Origin: Ascidia mentula
Taxonomy: Eukaryota; Chordata; Ascidiacea; Phlebobranchia; Ascidiidae
Direction of reading: 5' to 3'
DNA: 64,000 nucleotides
NCBI GenBank assembly: GCA_947561715.1
Contig: OX387200.1
Location: forward strand, 13,146,501 to 13,210,500
Each line of letters opens with the position of its first letter. Position 1 is the stretch's first letter. Shown here in pieces: positions 13,501 to 27,200 of this stretch. Below the pieces are notes generated by a model that was not told where the DNA came from, searched no databases, and was given only the letters and a program-made list of their open reading frames with translations. The position numbers and the translations under genes are program-made.

Positions 13501-16500
13501 GCTTGGCTGTCGCGAAATCGCTGGCGATGGTATCTTGCGCGATGTCAGCCACAAGGTCGACCTCGTGTCAGTCAGGATTAGGGAGATTCTTGTCCCTCCT
13601 CCGTCTCCCGAGCTTGAACCACTGCCCTTTCTCCGCAATCACTCTTATGTGTAACATTGCTTTTATTTCCTAGTGACAAGGTGTTAGACATGACTTTCAG
13701 CTATTGAATAAAAGTAGGTGCTATTACACATTTCAGAAACAATACGTTTTACCTTTTATCGATGGTTTGGACGCGAGCCACAACGTACATTAATCGCCCT
13801 CTTGACGTTTACCAGTTTTAATTTTCTACTGTACTGCTCACAATACCACTCCTCATACCGAAAGGTCAGAACCGATTTCGGTGTAGGTTGCATGGCAAAT
13901 AAGCGGCGCGCACATATGAAGTTACGGTGAAAGTATGATAGGCGATATTGGCGGGATTAACCGTAGTTGAGTATTCACATTTCCTCCAATATTGTTTATG
14001 AAGGCCAACACTACCAAAAATATGATTGCACGAATTGTGTGATGGTATTACAACACTTTTACATAAGCTAAGTAAAGACAAAAGTTTTTTAGACTAGTAA
14101 ACAGAGTTGAGTTATATTGACGACGTTCTGAAATGGGCGCATGCCTTTCCCCCCACTAATTTTCATTTAAACGTCGTCTCCCTCCATTCCCCATCACGAG
14201 ATAATGTCAGATAGTGGCAAGTTGCTTGTCGGCCATTTTCATAGATTGTTCCAAAGAACATGGTTTTGTAATTAGCCGACCCCCTTTCAAAGTTAGTTGC
14301 TCAAGTTTTAACCTGCAAAATGTGAGCAATGTAAGTAGCACCTTTCATGGTTTTTAAAGAAGTTTTCATTGAGATAAGTGGACATTTCTCCTTACCAAAC
14401 GAATTGCAACACTTTCAATGGTGTTTTGATCTTGATAGGAGATTAAGACCCACGTGCCGTTGATCCCTCTTAATCTAGTATTTTCGCGAACTTCGCTTTG
14501 CTTCCAAATCCACCACACTGCTAGTTGTTTGTTGTACAAACGTTCCGCGAATCATTTTCGGTTGTTTCACGTTTCATCTCGCGTACTGTTTACGCTGATT
14601 CGATGCTATCGTCGGCATACAATATGGCCGACCCGGGCGTTGAGCGACCGCCTACATTGACCAAACGCCGCCGACCCCGCTACCCACGGAATTTGCTCGG
14701 GACGGCACAGTTTTCGCCGCGTGAATCATGCTTACATTGCTCCTTGTCGCCGGTCTTTCCATGTGCGTAATGGGGAAGTTAGCTTGAAACGAATTGGTCA
14801 CAGCGGTTATCACGTTCTTCCACTGCCCTTACAAACATGTTGAAAGTATGGCAAAGAAGAAAAATATGTCTTTACCCCCCCAAAATATTTGCGCCGCTGA
14901 CATTGTTTGTTTTGTCGTTAAACATTACCGTTATCACTGATTAAGTCCACACCATGCATAAGATCAACAAATCATAAAAAAATTAACAGAAAAATATTTC
15001 TGTGTAATTTCAAAATGGATGTTGACTGATAGAAGAGACGTTACAATCCCGACGGAAACGAATTTGTGGAAAGAATTATTCCGATTCCCCCCGGGTGGTC
15101 TTGTTTCTCTCAAAAAACTTATCGTTTGACTTTCGGATTTCACGTCACGTCGCTTACCTTTCAATCGGTTGGCGCATACAATCGACACGCCGACGGGGTC
15201 CGTGATTTATTTTGACAAGAGTCGAAACGCGAATGCACCAAAACTCCTTTCTGCTTTCAATTTCGACTAGCTCGTACGTGCCACACATTGCCACGTTGCA
15301 CGTAAATGACACGCACAGATTTGCTTGTTCGATTTAGTGTTGTGGTGTTATCCTACCGACACGGCCAGAGACAAGGAAGGGCTTCAGTTTGTTCTGACAA
15401 CAGTACAATGGTTTGTTGGTGTAGCAGCTGCCGTCTGTCGTTTCCACTTTTTATTCCCGTCCAGTTCGTCTCCGCCCAACTATTAAATAATCGCTAGCCG
15501 TGTAGAAATGGTGTTAGGGTTTGGCGCCAGTGTGGGTGGCCTCATGTTATTCCGGCATTCTTCAAACATTTTCGAGTCTTGTCGTTTTGGAATGGCCGCC
15601 ACTCGTTGACTCTTTGAGGGTTAACTGTCACTCACTCAAGTGAGCGTATCTACATTTTCTCTTAATTGTAAGGTGTTTTTCATTTTTTCGATTGCATTCC
15701 CTTGTTTCTTGGTTACAGTGTGTTAGGAAAATGCGGATACCCAAAACACTACGATTACCTCGGAAACTTCCAAAGGAAACATCAAAATAAAAAATGACAC
15801 AAATTCGAATTCTCGTTATTTCCTTTAGTTTTTTTATTTGTGTCTGTGGTAAATTTGCATGTTTAAAATAATTTAAAATATTCGTGATCGCGTGACAAGG
15901 AACAATCGGTGGTTTGGCAAATCTTCTAACATCGCCACCATATCGATGTTTAACCGATTCCGTCATGCATTTATATTACCACCCCACTTATATGTAAGCG
16001 ATATGATGTGTGTGGCAAGTCTGATCAAGATCAGGAGAATCCCACCTCCGCTGCTCATAATATTAATTGGATTTTGTTTTGTACTTAATTGTAACCATCC
16101 TCTTAAAGTTTGTCAGCGCTCTCAAATTTGTAGATATTTTTTATTGTGTGAAGTACACACACCGGATCAAATTTTGATCAGTAGATGGCGCTATGTACAG
16201 GGGTGCGTTTTCGGCTTGACTGTTGTTCAATTGTTCAAAGTGCGGTCATCTCTTAAGGGTATACTAGCGTAGATTGGCGGGTCAATTGGAAGAAATAAGT
16301 GTGTAATTCACTACATGTCCCTCAACTTATTCTGCTTCGTGTTACACATGCTTATTGCTACACAATTTTGGTATTTGTTTATTTGAGAGAAGTCTCGTCT
16401 ATAAAAGTGAAATGAGTGCTCTACAGATTATGTTTCCATCTTCTGGGTGAACGCTCTTTATTTCCCACGCTTGTTGACTTGCCCTGCTATACCCTTATCT

Positions 16501-19500
16501 TTCGTGACGTAACACCCATTGTGGTCGTCCACGTTGTTAAAACTCGAGACCAACTAACACCAACAATCTGAAGCGACGTGACGTATTGAACCCCTTTCCA
16601 CTGTTTTGCTCTTTCACACATTTGCGCTTGTTTTTAGGCAACAGAGGCAACAAGCAGAGGGAGGGTCAGCTCATGCAGGAATGGTTTCAACTTGTTCATA
16701 AAAAGAACGCAATTTTGCGACAACAGGATCAACTTGCGCTCATGTAAGTTTTTGTCATTATGCCGAAGATCGTGGCTAACTTTATGCATTTGTTCTTTTG
16801 CATCGTTGTGTGGGAAACTAGCGTTGATCCCTTATTATAACATTAAATGGAGACCGTCGGGAATTCTGGGAAGATTTTAATCGCTTTATGGCGTGACAGC
16901 AAGAAGTTAGATGTTATTCTTTTTTAAGGGACCCACATATATCCCGTTTCCTATATTTTGTTTAATAATAATATATGATAACCAGCGAACCTCACGTTGC
17001 GCTCTTGTCCCAGCAACATGCGTGACAACAAAAGCTTGTCTATTTATTTGTTCTTCTTCGAGTCGCGCACTTGCTCGCCTTAAGCCGGACGTGAGTCCAG
17101 CCACATGAACGACAACACCTCCCCTTCCTCCCAATGCAACCAATCATTTGCACAAATTTACCGAAATCAAATCCACGCCGCTGAGTGGAGAAAATCGTAA
17201 AGCGTGGACGACCCGCGTAGTTTTGACGATGTGAGGTGAAAGGTGGAGCTCCTCTACGTATGTTGTATGTCGTGTAAATCGCCCTTCTCTACATCAAAAG
17301 AATGTAGCGTGCTTTTACTGAATACGTTTACGTCAACAACACATAATAACAGTAGAAACGGCCTTGTTGTTGTTGCAGGGAAGAAGAGCAGGAAATACTG
17401 GAGAAGGTGGATAAGATACATGATGAACTTATTCCTCTCATGGAAATTGAAGGTAACTACGTTAAATGGCGGACTTTGTCTGAAAACTTGTGCTTATAAA
17501 ATGAACTTTGTTATACAGTAACATTGGAACCCGGTTAATTTTATCTGTTATGTCATTCACTCATGGTTCACTTCGAATCAATAACATCGATCCCTCCCAC
17601 TCCCATCAGCCCCAAATTGAAAATTTAATTCTAATTGGAAAACGCTTATGGCAGAGCGCAAAGAAGCTTGTCGGCATTTTGCGCTCGATGTTGTGGAATG
17701 AAATCGGCTCCGAAAATAGAGCCTTTTTTCAAGCCACCATGCTGGGGGATATGCGCCAAGGTTGACATGTTTATTGTTTAAGGAGGATTGTAGGTTGTTC
17801 GTTCGCTTAATTAAATCTCAACGCGTGTCGCCGGCCTTGCCAACGCCGAGCCTTTACTAAACACACCGTTGATAAATATATCTCGTCCGCATCGTCGCTT
17901 AAACACACTTTAAGTACTTAGTGGAGAGTTAAGCCGGCGTCGCAAGCGAAACCTCATTGTTTATAAGCAACAGAGCTACGATGCAAACTGCGTCCAACGT
18001 GACTTCAAACGCGCTCCTCAAAAATTCATTTTTTCATGTCGTTGCTTGTACCGCACAAGGAAGGATTTCCACTAGACTCAGGCTTTTTCGTTCGTGCGGA
18101 TTGAAAAACGTTAATCTGTCCATAAACAGGATTAGACGCGTGTAGATGTGGAGTGGATAAAGCTTGTGGCATCCGTTTACCATGATTTCCATCACTAGAC
18201 TTTGGCCAAGTTGCTTTTGTCGCAGTTTTTGTGAATGGGAGTTGCAAACGAAACTAACTAAAAACGGTCGTATTGCCCTATTTCGACAAACAACAGCAAC
18301 ACTTAAAAACACTCGGATATATTTTTTCCGTCGAAATCAAGTACATACGTAGAAAATACATCCTATAACAATAACTTGCATATATAGTTTTGTTGTATTT
18401 TTCATAAAGAAAATAAATTGGACTCATAGTTAGGTCCGACGCAACCTGACCGCCCGCCAGCCTACGTTTTCTTGTGCCTGGTTTACCAACGACATTTTCC
18501 ACAGTTGATGTTAAATGTATTATATTTTTTTGCTATCGACTTTGGGCTGCGTGGAAGACATCTTGCCACTGGTGCCGAGGTTAAACCAAAGTTTCGAAAT
18601 TGGGTAACGCCGACAAGCGTGCTTTACTGGGAAATGTCAACCCTCGATGTTTCGTCCGTGTGAATCGGTCATGGTGGCAAAAATCGGATTACATTTTTGA
18701 GATCAAAGCTATCTAATCGATCTTGCAACTCATCTGTGTACACTTGCCATATATAAACGCCCAAAGGTGGCGGAATGATGTGCGTTGTCTTGGGTTAATC
18801 TACTTGTTAACGGTTGGTGTCGCGCGTCTACGATCGCGATTAAATCTGCGCACCAGTGTTAATGACAACGATTCGCTCTTTTCATTCCAGTCCTGCTATA
18901 AAGATTATAGGATTTCTCGCTTGTTTGTAGTGAAAATGCGAATTTCAGTGTTTCAACACAAATTGACGGTCGTTTGCTGTCAGTCTAGCTTGTCGAGTGA
19001 CGGCTCTTCCTGGCACTAACGTCATACCTGCTTGGTCATTGCTATGTCACAAACACGACGTCATCACTAAGTTTAATCATTACCGTTTACTGATGTGATG
19101 ACTAAATTGGCCTGCTCAACTTGATAACAAAGGGAAAATCAATTTTATCATATCCGTATTTGAGGTAAAGTCCGAAATTTGTCTCAACAAACATTATATT
19201 TTATGAAGTGTGTAGATTTTCTTAAGTTAATTATAAATCGAATTATTGTTAAAAAGAACTCTGTGCTGTCGGCGTCTCCGTCCTCGCAAATATGCGCATC
19301 CGCTGCCTTGCTCGTTTCCTGGAAATGTTTTTCGCTTGTTCATGTTCGCTTCTGGGTAGCTCGTGGTCGTGTGCACCACGCTGTCTTCGCCCCGCCGCCA
19401 TGGGCTTATTTTATACATAAACAAACGCTCCGATATGTATATCGCCGTTGTTTGTTTATGTTTGGTCGATGAATCGCCTCGTCGTGTCGGGTTTGCCGCC

Positions 19501-20669
19501 GCAGTTTACTGCCAAACAACGCCACGGAATGCTTAATCGCTGATTATTTGGTCCAGAAATACAGACAAGTCAGTTATCTAAACACGCTTGTAGCATGTCT
19601 GATTAACCTGCGATGTGATTACGCAATAATATTCAGAACAATTCGACCGTCATGTCGATCTTTGCAATTGTGCTGATCTCGGGTTGTTGGACGATCAACT
19701 GGACGTGTTGCAAGTCTTTGGGTAAATTCCTGCTTTAATAACCGCCAAGTGACTTTCTCGAGTGAGCGCCACTTAGCCGTATTGTCTTTGGATGAAGGCC
19801 GGATTTGTATACGCGTCCCATTGTTCTTCAGCGTGTAATTGTAGTTCTACGAAAGCGCCGCTCGGGCGTGGGCATTTTCGACCGAGCGTTTTGCGGTCAG
19901 TTCGTGTGCTACCTCCATTGAGATCGTCTTTGACTCTGCATCGCCGTTCGCTCTTCTTGTAAATATGTGCGCAAACTAAATTATACATGAGCACTTTTAA
20001 TTACCTACCTCAGCGGGCGTGGCTTGGTTTTCGTTACAGAGTGTCTAATAGCTACGTTCAAGCGTTGGTCGACCCATGTCTGCCACCTTCTTTAAATTTC
20101 CGAGCGTAAATTAGTCATTAAACTGGCCCAACTGCGGTGTAGTAAGGTCTGCACATGACATGATGTAGCCGCTATTAAATGTTGTAACGGCATGTATGAT
20201 TTGAACTTGTTTGCGATAAGTTGTCAGCGGTCATTCTCGCTCATCCATCATTCTTTATCGCTGCGCAGTAAAATATGACGCAACTATATGTGATTATTTT
20301 TCGGCCGGTGGTGACGACCACCCACCAAGTTTTTTAAATCCTACACACAAAAATTTTACTATGCTTCAAAACAATAAATATGTTATTTTTTTCAGACGCG
20401 ATGAAGACGTTGGCGCAAAAAGAGAGAGAAAAACAATTACTCGATGAAAAATTCCGACTTGTTAACGAAAAAAATCGAATAATGGAAGACATGAATGAAA
20501 AAGAACAAATGTAAACTAAACTTTTTTGATGTTTGTTTTCAGTGAGGCAATGTACAATAATCGCTGTTCTAACCGCAGGGCTTTGGAAGAAGAGGAAAGA
20601 CTTCAAACCAGTTTGGGTGAAAATATGTCAAAAGTAATCAAAGATGAAGAAAAATGCGCTATCATGTGA
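4505..20669 (+). CDS. EHBP1: EH domain-binding protein 1 orthologue (NT-C2, CH, bMERB, CaaX), 25 coding exons, 1256 aa
   Basis: EHBP1 links endosomal EHD proteins and Rab8/10-type GTPases to actin during endocytic recycling. Coding exons: 4505-4599, 4672-4729, 4986-5141, 5218-5399, 5661-5764, 5826-5993, 6152-6248, 6329-6411, 6550-6626, 7536-7714, 7773-7821, 7873-8007, 8123-8902, 8989-9114, 9175-9249, 10471-10603, 10722-11222, 11280-11360, 11419-11520, 11632-11738, 11887-11983, 16638-16743, 17379-17452, 20396-20510, 20579-20669. Residues 1-163 form the NT-C2 domain ([35 protein letters not shown]). Residues about 355-455 form the calponin-homology domain ([17 protein letters not shown]). An acidic Ser-rich middle carries an NPF motif near residue 943, the classic EH-domain ligand. 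Residues from 1097 form the coiled-coil bMERB Rab-binding domain. The protein ends KCAIM-stop, a prenylation box like that of vertebrate EHBP1. Exon 16 holds a threefold KAE repeat. All phases agree; weakest are exons 16-18, which rest on splice sites and phase more than similarity. Confidence 0.95.
6024..6045. repeat. (AT)11 microsatellite
   Basis: An uninterrupted AT dinucleotide run of 22 bases in EHBP1 intron 6, probably length-polymorphic. Confidence 0.9.
6672..7055. mobile_element. MITE, 384 bp, with 5-bp target duplication, in EHBP1 intron 9
   Basis: The left end is CAGGGTTCGAAAAAGC. The right end, read on the minus strand, is CAGGGTTCGAATTAGC, a 16-bp inverted repeat with two mismatches. 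AAGAT flanks it on both sides (6667-6671 and 7056-7060), a plausible 5-bp target duplication. There is no transposase frame. The superfamily is unclear: hAT elements duplicate 8 bp, Transib duplicates 5 bp but has different ends. It lies between coding exons 9 (ending 6626) and 10 (starting 7536) and does not disturb the coding sequence. Confidence 0.72.
9250..10470. other. EHBP1 intron 15, 1.2 kb
   Basis: This is a larger intron than its neighbours. The 9330-9620 part is visibly richer in G+C than the flanks and stays open in several frames, but these frames resemble nothing known and have no coding context. No repeat ends were found. A regulatory role is possible but only inferred. Confidence 0.45.
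11786..11820. repeat. Perfect 13-bp inverted repeat with a 9-nt loop in EHBP1 intron 20
   Basis: GACTGTATATTTT at 11786-11798 is the exact reverse complement of AAAATATACAGTC at 11808-11820. In RNA this would make a short, AU-rich hairpin between exons 20 and 21. It is too short for a microRNA precursor. It might be a remnant of a palindromic element or affect splicing locally. Confidence 0.7.
11984..16637 (+). other. EHBP1 intron 21, 4.65 kb, oversized
   Basis: Most other EHBP1 introns are under 400 bases; this one is more than ten times larger and splits the bMERB-coding exons. No coding exon, transposon end or RNA gene was found in it. Much of it is ordinary single-copy-looking sequence with a local G+C content higher than in the flanking introns (for example 13240-13640 and 14600-14720). 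Because Otx lies downstream and the gene pair appears anciently linked, the intron is a candidate location for Otx enhancers. That is inference. Confidence 0.5.
17453..20395 (+). other. EHBP1 intron 23, 2.9 kb, oversized
   Basis: This is the second large intron in the 3' part of EHBP1, between the exon ending at 17452 and the one starting at 20396. No gene, repeat end or RNA gene was recognised. Its size and position nearest to Otx make it a candidate regulatory intron, as for intron 21. Confidence 0.5.
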
Positions 20670-21273
20670 ATTGTGGGTGGTTTAGCTGTGGTTGCTGCTC
20701 AACATGAGGCCTCTTTCAACTTAATTTCATCCAATTTTACATTTCTTGCCAAAATGTAAATGAGCAAAGTCGTTGCGATTTTGTTTTCGTCTTTGTAACA
20801 TGTCTCTGCCATGGGCAATGACAATAACATGTGATGCACTTGTAGGACTTCAACAAAAGTGCATCCACTATTTTCTGGTGCAAATGTTCTGTTTCGTTTT
20901 GCTTGTGCCTGTCCCACCAACGACAACAAGCCAATATAAGTGCAATTTATTTCTTCCTTAATCACTTCTTTTCTGTTAGTTTGCAAATTTCCTAAGCAGT
21001 GTTTTTTCTCTCCAAAGGCATTACCGCGTAATTTATTCCTTGGGACGTTTTTGCAGATGAATGTTAAAAGTGCGGGAAAATCTGGCTGTTTTGATTTGTA
21101 CTTTATACTTATTTGTTCCTTTTCTTATTGTGATTGACCTCTCACACGCGTAAAATAGTAGCCGATTTTATCTGGCTTGTTTGCAACTTTTTGTGTTATG
21201 TGCATGGATTGTCAGTGTAACTCGCGAGTTAAAATTGTTTATATTTTGTTGCTCTCCCCACGATATGGCCGAC

Positions 21274-21279
21274 AATAAA
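21274..21279 (+). terminator. Candidate EHBP1 polyadenylation signal AATAAA
   Basis: An AATAAA hexamer 605 bases after the EHBP1 stop codon. It is a consensus match only; no cleavage site or GT-rich element was established. Confidence 0.35.
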
Positions 21280-24200
21280 CTAATGCCATTTTTTTCTCGA
21301 CAAGATGTTGATTACTTTAAGAAGTAGAGCCGTATTCAAACCTTGCAAGATTCAAGTGAAAAGTAGTACGGAAACTTGACAGGCGTTTTATTATTAACCA
21401 AGCAAGACTGTCATAACGTTTCAAAGATATACAGAATTCAAGTTCAATTACAATATTTACTTCTGCTTCTTAGTACACAAGTTCTAATCACCAGCCTTGT
21501 AATAAATGTTCGTTTGCTTTTGCCCAAAATAGATTCAATTCGCGGGTGTTATTACGTGGATCAGATTTTCATGTTATTTTGTTTGTTGCCGGTACAAATA
21601 TTCGTTTTTGGCGTCAAACCCCAAACTCACTAAACGTCGTTACTCTCATTTTTCTTTTTATCGAGCATTCATCCACGCTGATTCATCGTCTCAAAATTGT
21701 TTTGAAAAACCACATTCGTCCTTGACTAGCTACGATGTGGTGACGTCACATCAAGGGGGTTTTGAGTTCTGGCAATCGTTTGAAACGTACACTCGACGCG
21801 TTAAGAACAGCAAACCATCACAACGGCACTACAAAGATAAAAGTTTTGTACATACGATAAAGCTGCTTAGTAGGGTATTAGCATAAACAAGTGCCCGTAT
21901 CTTGAGATCAATCTCTAGTGCTGGTTTTCACGTCCAGTTGCGTACAGACAATTTTTTTGGAAATGGGGCTGTAGCAAAACGTTCTGTTAAGCAACATTCT
22001 GTCAAGTCAGATGAAACATCATCATAATAGTTTGATAAGCCTTGGATCGTTTCTACGAAAGTGAAAATATTTGGGGTAGAAAAATTCAGTCGTAGTCGGA
22101 AGCTTGCTGGCGCCTGATTTACTTGAGCGCCAGCTCTTGATAGGCCACCCATTGAGCGTTGCTTTAGGATTGTGAACAGAAAAGAGATAGTTAAACCAAG
22201 ATGCGCAGTCGACACTTGATTTGCGGTAAGTGCCGGTGGTCAGTCATGTTGCGACGAGGTTTGTAACCGACTTGCGCCTGTCAACCTTCATGTGGTATCT
22301 GTCTACAGGACCACTACCAATATGTCGCCAAACCAAAAAACGCCTTGTAAGGTGAAAAATAACGTTCTATCTGTGTTTCCGTGACAAGCACTTGTTGTAG
22401 TCCACAATGGATATATTTTACACATTGCTAGTAGCATGATAGCATGACTGGAGCAAAATACTTTTCTGCTAAGGTAGTGGCCACAAAACATTTTTTGTCA
22501 TTTTTTTGAATTTGTTTTGCTTAAAAAGTTAGTGACACAATTATGGCATTAAGCTTTTGTTGCTAATACGTTGAAAGCATCACAGAGACGAAACAATAAG
22601 ATGTAATGTCGTAACAACACGTGCGAGTAGTTTTTGTTTTGATAACGGACTAATACCGCTTTGATACTCAGCAAGTCAAGAAAGGATCCTTTAAAATCCC
22701 GATCCCAACGTTTGTTCGTGAGATTAACTTCGCCCGCCGCCCACAATACCATGACATCACAAAACGCACGCTGTAAGACCTCTGCGCCATTTTCACTTTA
22801 CCAGTAATTTGTTAGCATCGTCACGTCGCCACGCATAACAAAGTAAAAAGTTGCGTGCAATCTGACCCAAGATTTTTTTCGATCAATCCATAATCTTATA
22901 GGCATGTAACAGATGGATTGGAAAGGGAATTCAGAGCCATCTGCTTTGTTGCATATATATTCTGTATAAACCCGACAATTATATTCCACAAATCCGGCTT
23001 AAAGTGTCAAATGTTAATGGAGCTGCTACACGGAGAGAAAGTTTAGAAGCCTTTGAACACTTTAACGCGACAAATAAAATCAGTTATAGGCAATTATATA
23101 TTTACACATTTTTCCTAATATTTTGAGCGATTCGTGAAAGTTTTTTTTTGTAAAATGGCCAAGGCCATGGTATCATACAAAATGTCTCGTTTTGATTTTG
23201 ACATCTCCAATACATTTAGCAAGTTTCTTTCCAAGTTTGATGGGATCACCCATGTAAACAGCAGACGAAAAACGTTCATGGGTTTGGGCAACCTTAGCAC
23301 GAGCTGCATTTACTTGTATTATGAAAGGCCAGATGTGAAAAAAGTAACGCGCGGGCTTACATTTTCTAAGTGGAGCATTTGTGAATTCACGTGCTTTAAT
23401 TTACATAAAGTACTATCGCGATAAACATATGTAAGCGGCAATCTTGAGAAGTGCATGCAGCAAAAACTCCCGCAATTGTGCATAAAAAATGGCATATGGC
23501 GGTTGTTTATAGAAATTTGTTCAAACTATGAGGTGTAACTAAAGTATAGAATACATTATGAAACTTTAGGCAAGAGTTTCAGGTTGGTGTACAACGAAGC
23601 GTAGCCGTTTACCTTCTAAAGAGAGCGTGTCTTTCTTTCTCATAACTGTTACAAATTTTTGTGTTACTTGTTGTATTATAGCCAAGCTGTAAGTTGCGAC
23701 AGTTTTGCGGATAATCTGATAATTGTTGTAACGCCCAACATTACCGACGTTGAAATTGTGGCATTCTATTTTAGCCAGATTCAAATGTTAATCAGATACC
23801 AATTGGCATTTTGTCTCGAGCTAATTCCGTTGTTCTATTTCAATGCAAAAGATAATGCACCAACAAATCATCATGCGCATTTTGTTGTAAAACAGGGCGT
23901 GCACCAATGCCGCGCGTGTCAACGACCACCTGCCACAAACCCATTTGCTCGAATTAATAAAAAACAATGGTGCGTTCTTGTCGTCACGAGCACGAAGGGG
24001 ATTAACTGTACTGGTTGATTATCGATGAAATTAATCCTCGCTTTTGCATTGCGATTTAGAAACGCCCCATTGTTTTCTACCTGAAAGTTAATCTCTTGCA
24101 ACGCGTGCCTCGCAAATGATCAGGGCACCAAATTGCTCTGACGCGTGCTGTTTGCGCTTGTTTTTACATAAAAATGTACCAATAAGTTATGCTTTTCTGT

Positions 24201-27200
24201 TGCTGTGACTAAACTTGAAAAAAGCAGCTTGTGCTTTTGCGGTAGCGCGTGGGTGCGACGTGCAATTACACGGCGCTTTAAAACCAAAGTGTCGTCGTAA
24301 TTTCACACCACTCCGTGCGTTGCATACTTATCAAAAACCATAAGCATTTGTTGAAAAACAATTTTGGCTTGTTGGTTTGTCGCTATTGTATTAGACTGAT
24401 GATTTGCTTTGCACTGATTTGCTAAATACGACATTACACGATTGACATTGTGTAATTAACTGTCCCATAAGTTCAAGTTTGGCATTAATGGCAGACATGG
24501 AAAGTTCTTGTAATTTGCAGCTTTGGAAATGCTGTTTAGATTTTCTTTGTTATAAACCGCCATGCCACGCCCTATAAGCTGTAAAGTTCTTTTGTCACTC
24601 TACAATATGCTCTAATTACCCCGGCGATTTAGCACGAGCTGATGTTTGTGCCTTGCAACGTTAAACGCGTCATTACAAAATGGCTGACCGAAGAGCTCAA
24701 AAACGTAACGAATTAGAAAGGTTATTATTTTGTTCTGCGTAATAAGGCGTATAAGATCAGTTTTTTATGTTGATTGTCATTCTTCCTTTCTTATTGGGTA
24801 AGGGTTTGCGGTGAGCAAATAATTAAATAAAATATGACCTTCATTTTGTTGCAGCAATGAAATGTTTAGTTTCCTCGAACACAAAAAAACGTCTTTCCAT
24901 GAAAATCGCTTACAGAAGAAAGTACGAATTTTAAAATCAGTTATATCGTAACGCATTAAAATAGTAAACGTTCGGCTTTTGGTTTTAGGCTTCCTCAACG
25001 CCGTCATCTTATGGAGTTGTGTTATGAACAAAGTAGTGCGAGTAAAATATGTTTTAAAGTCAATAAATTGTTGAATTGAATCTCGTGCTCGCTCAGAATG
25101 TAACAGGATTTTCGTCACTAATGCGAGCAGTGGGAAAACTAGCGGCACTAATTTGTCACTGGGGTGCTTTTCGGCATCAGAAAATCGAATGAATAATCCG
25201 CTATACGAGATCTGTCCACGCTAATTGATATATCTAGAATTTGGCTGTGTTGGTCACAACCTACTCTGTAAAAAATACTTGGAAAGATTTCAAAATAAAT
25301 TACATTTTTATGTGCAGTTGCCAAAACATCATTTTTAATGGGTAATAAAAAATACAATAACTTAACTATTACCAAAAAAACATTTGAAGCATTTTTTTGC
25401 AATTTTGACAAATTTGGTCATTTAGAAATAGAGAATGTAATGAATTGGTTGGTTTGGTGAAATACTTTTTCACACAGTTCTGCGTTATATGGTCACAAAA
25501 TTTCTGCAAAAATGTGAATCGATTTGCTAAGTGAACGTTTTGGCGTGTTGCAGTATCGTGTAAATAATTACAATTGTCTAAATACTTTTTCGTGGTTTGT
25601 GCCGCGAAAGTAGTGGACACAGAAACGACAAATTGCCTCCAACGAGACATAAGTTGCGGTCTCAACTAAAGTGCCTTAATAGTAGCTTATTAATTAATTT
25701 CGTTGTGCGAACATGCGTACATTGGCCAGTCAAATCCTTCGTGGAACTAGACTTGTGATCAACTGACGCCGAAACAATAAGAAGGAATTTTTTCACGTAC
25801 CTTTTATCGTGTGTTGTAATTATTACGCTCCCATCTAAGCACCGGTTCTGCGAAGGGAGAATTTCTTGCAGAGGCTGAGCTCATATAATCGCATTTTAGC
25901 CAAGTTTATGAATTCATGTACAAGCAAAGCATGTTTACACTGCATACAAACACACCGCGCAAAAACGGCATTAAGAGCAATGACATATTTTAATTGTAAA
26001 CAGTGCCGGGACATTCGTCACTCTCGTTTATCGTAAGACATTTACACACCAAACCTTGGAATTTTTTGAAAGACAAGTTCAGTCACATCCGCAGCAAACA
26101 CGCACAAGACGATTTTTTGTTTTATTATACATTAGACAACGAAATGTATACGTTGGTGCCATGGCGCGTCGATATGAACGCTAATGTTTACCCATGTTCT
26201 CGTGAAGACCTTGTGATCTCGCACAAGTGCCCTTGCATTTGCGGGTCAAACGCGTCTGCTTTATGGAAACCCGCCGCGGAACCAACGACACGGAATGAGA
26301 TATTGGGGCCAAGCAGATTAGGTGCGCATTATCACGAATGGGGAATATTGCATTCCCGTTGAGGGATTAATATCGAGGGTGATTGTCTGTTTCATGTGAA
26401 GATTTGTCGTTATGGGAGCAACCAAGCAGGAAACAATTTACCACGGGCTTGCGGTGTAATCAGCTTGCACCATTTTTAAAATTCAATACGAACATACTGT
26501 CCCACAGCGGAACATCCCCTTTTTTCATACCAATTGTGGAAATGGACTTAGACAGGATATCACTACAGTTACTTTTTCGTGTTTGCAGGATAAATTTGCA
26601 AAATAATAAAATAGTAACATTCCAAATATATGTATATTACCCAAGCAGCTTCATATGATGATTGCATAATTTTCGCCATTGACACTTCCTAAACAACCTT
26701 CACATTTTCAAATTTAAAGTCTACTGATCATAGTTTTGGTGCTTCGAAATGTAATAATAAATTACTTTAGATTTCTTAGATTTTCGTCAGATTCCAAAAT
26801 TGCCCTTGTGTAGTCGGGCATCTTCATTTGTGTGCCTAATTAGTTTGAGTGCATCGACGGTAATTGCGTGAGTCGTGTCTGAACCGCCAAACTGTCAGTC
26901 GGTAAAATAAATGAGCACAAGTTTATTCTGCGTAGAAAAACACTGGCAGAGGTGCGAAAATTTCCAAGTAGATGCTTATGTGAATGGACCTGATGGAGTG
27001 GACCACTTGATAGGCCATGGGTTTTATTCTTTCTTTCTAAGTAAAGGCTTGGGAACGAGTCCAGTGTCAAAACAACGACGCTCTTGACGGACGCTCTACT
27101 CGCACGTTGTTTTTAAGTCGACTCCAATTTTCACACGTCTGAAGTAGTTTTAATCCGCCCCACTCCAAGCAAAACTCGTTCTGGCCAACTTGGAGAACAG

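Noticed and set aside
13029-13654. Several overlapping frames on both strands in EHBP1 intron 21
   Set aside because: Frames overlap on both strands in a G+C-richer patch and none continues through splice sites; they look like composition effects.
26003-26362. 119-codon open frame in the EHBP1-Otx intergenic region
   Set aside because: It lacks an initial ATG, has no recognisable domain and no matching splice partners; a chance frame.
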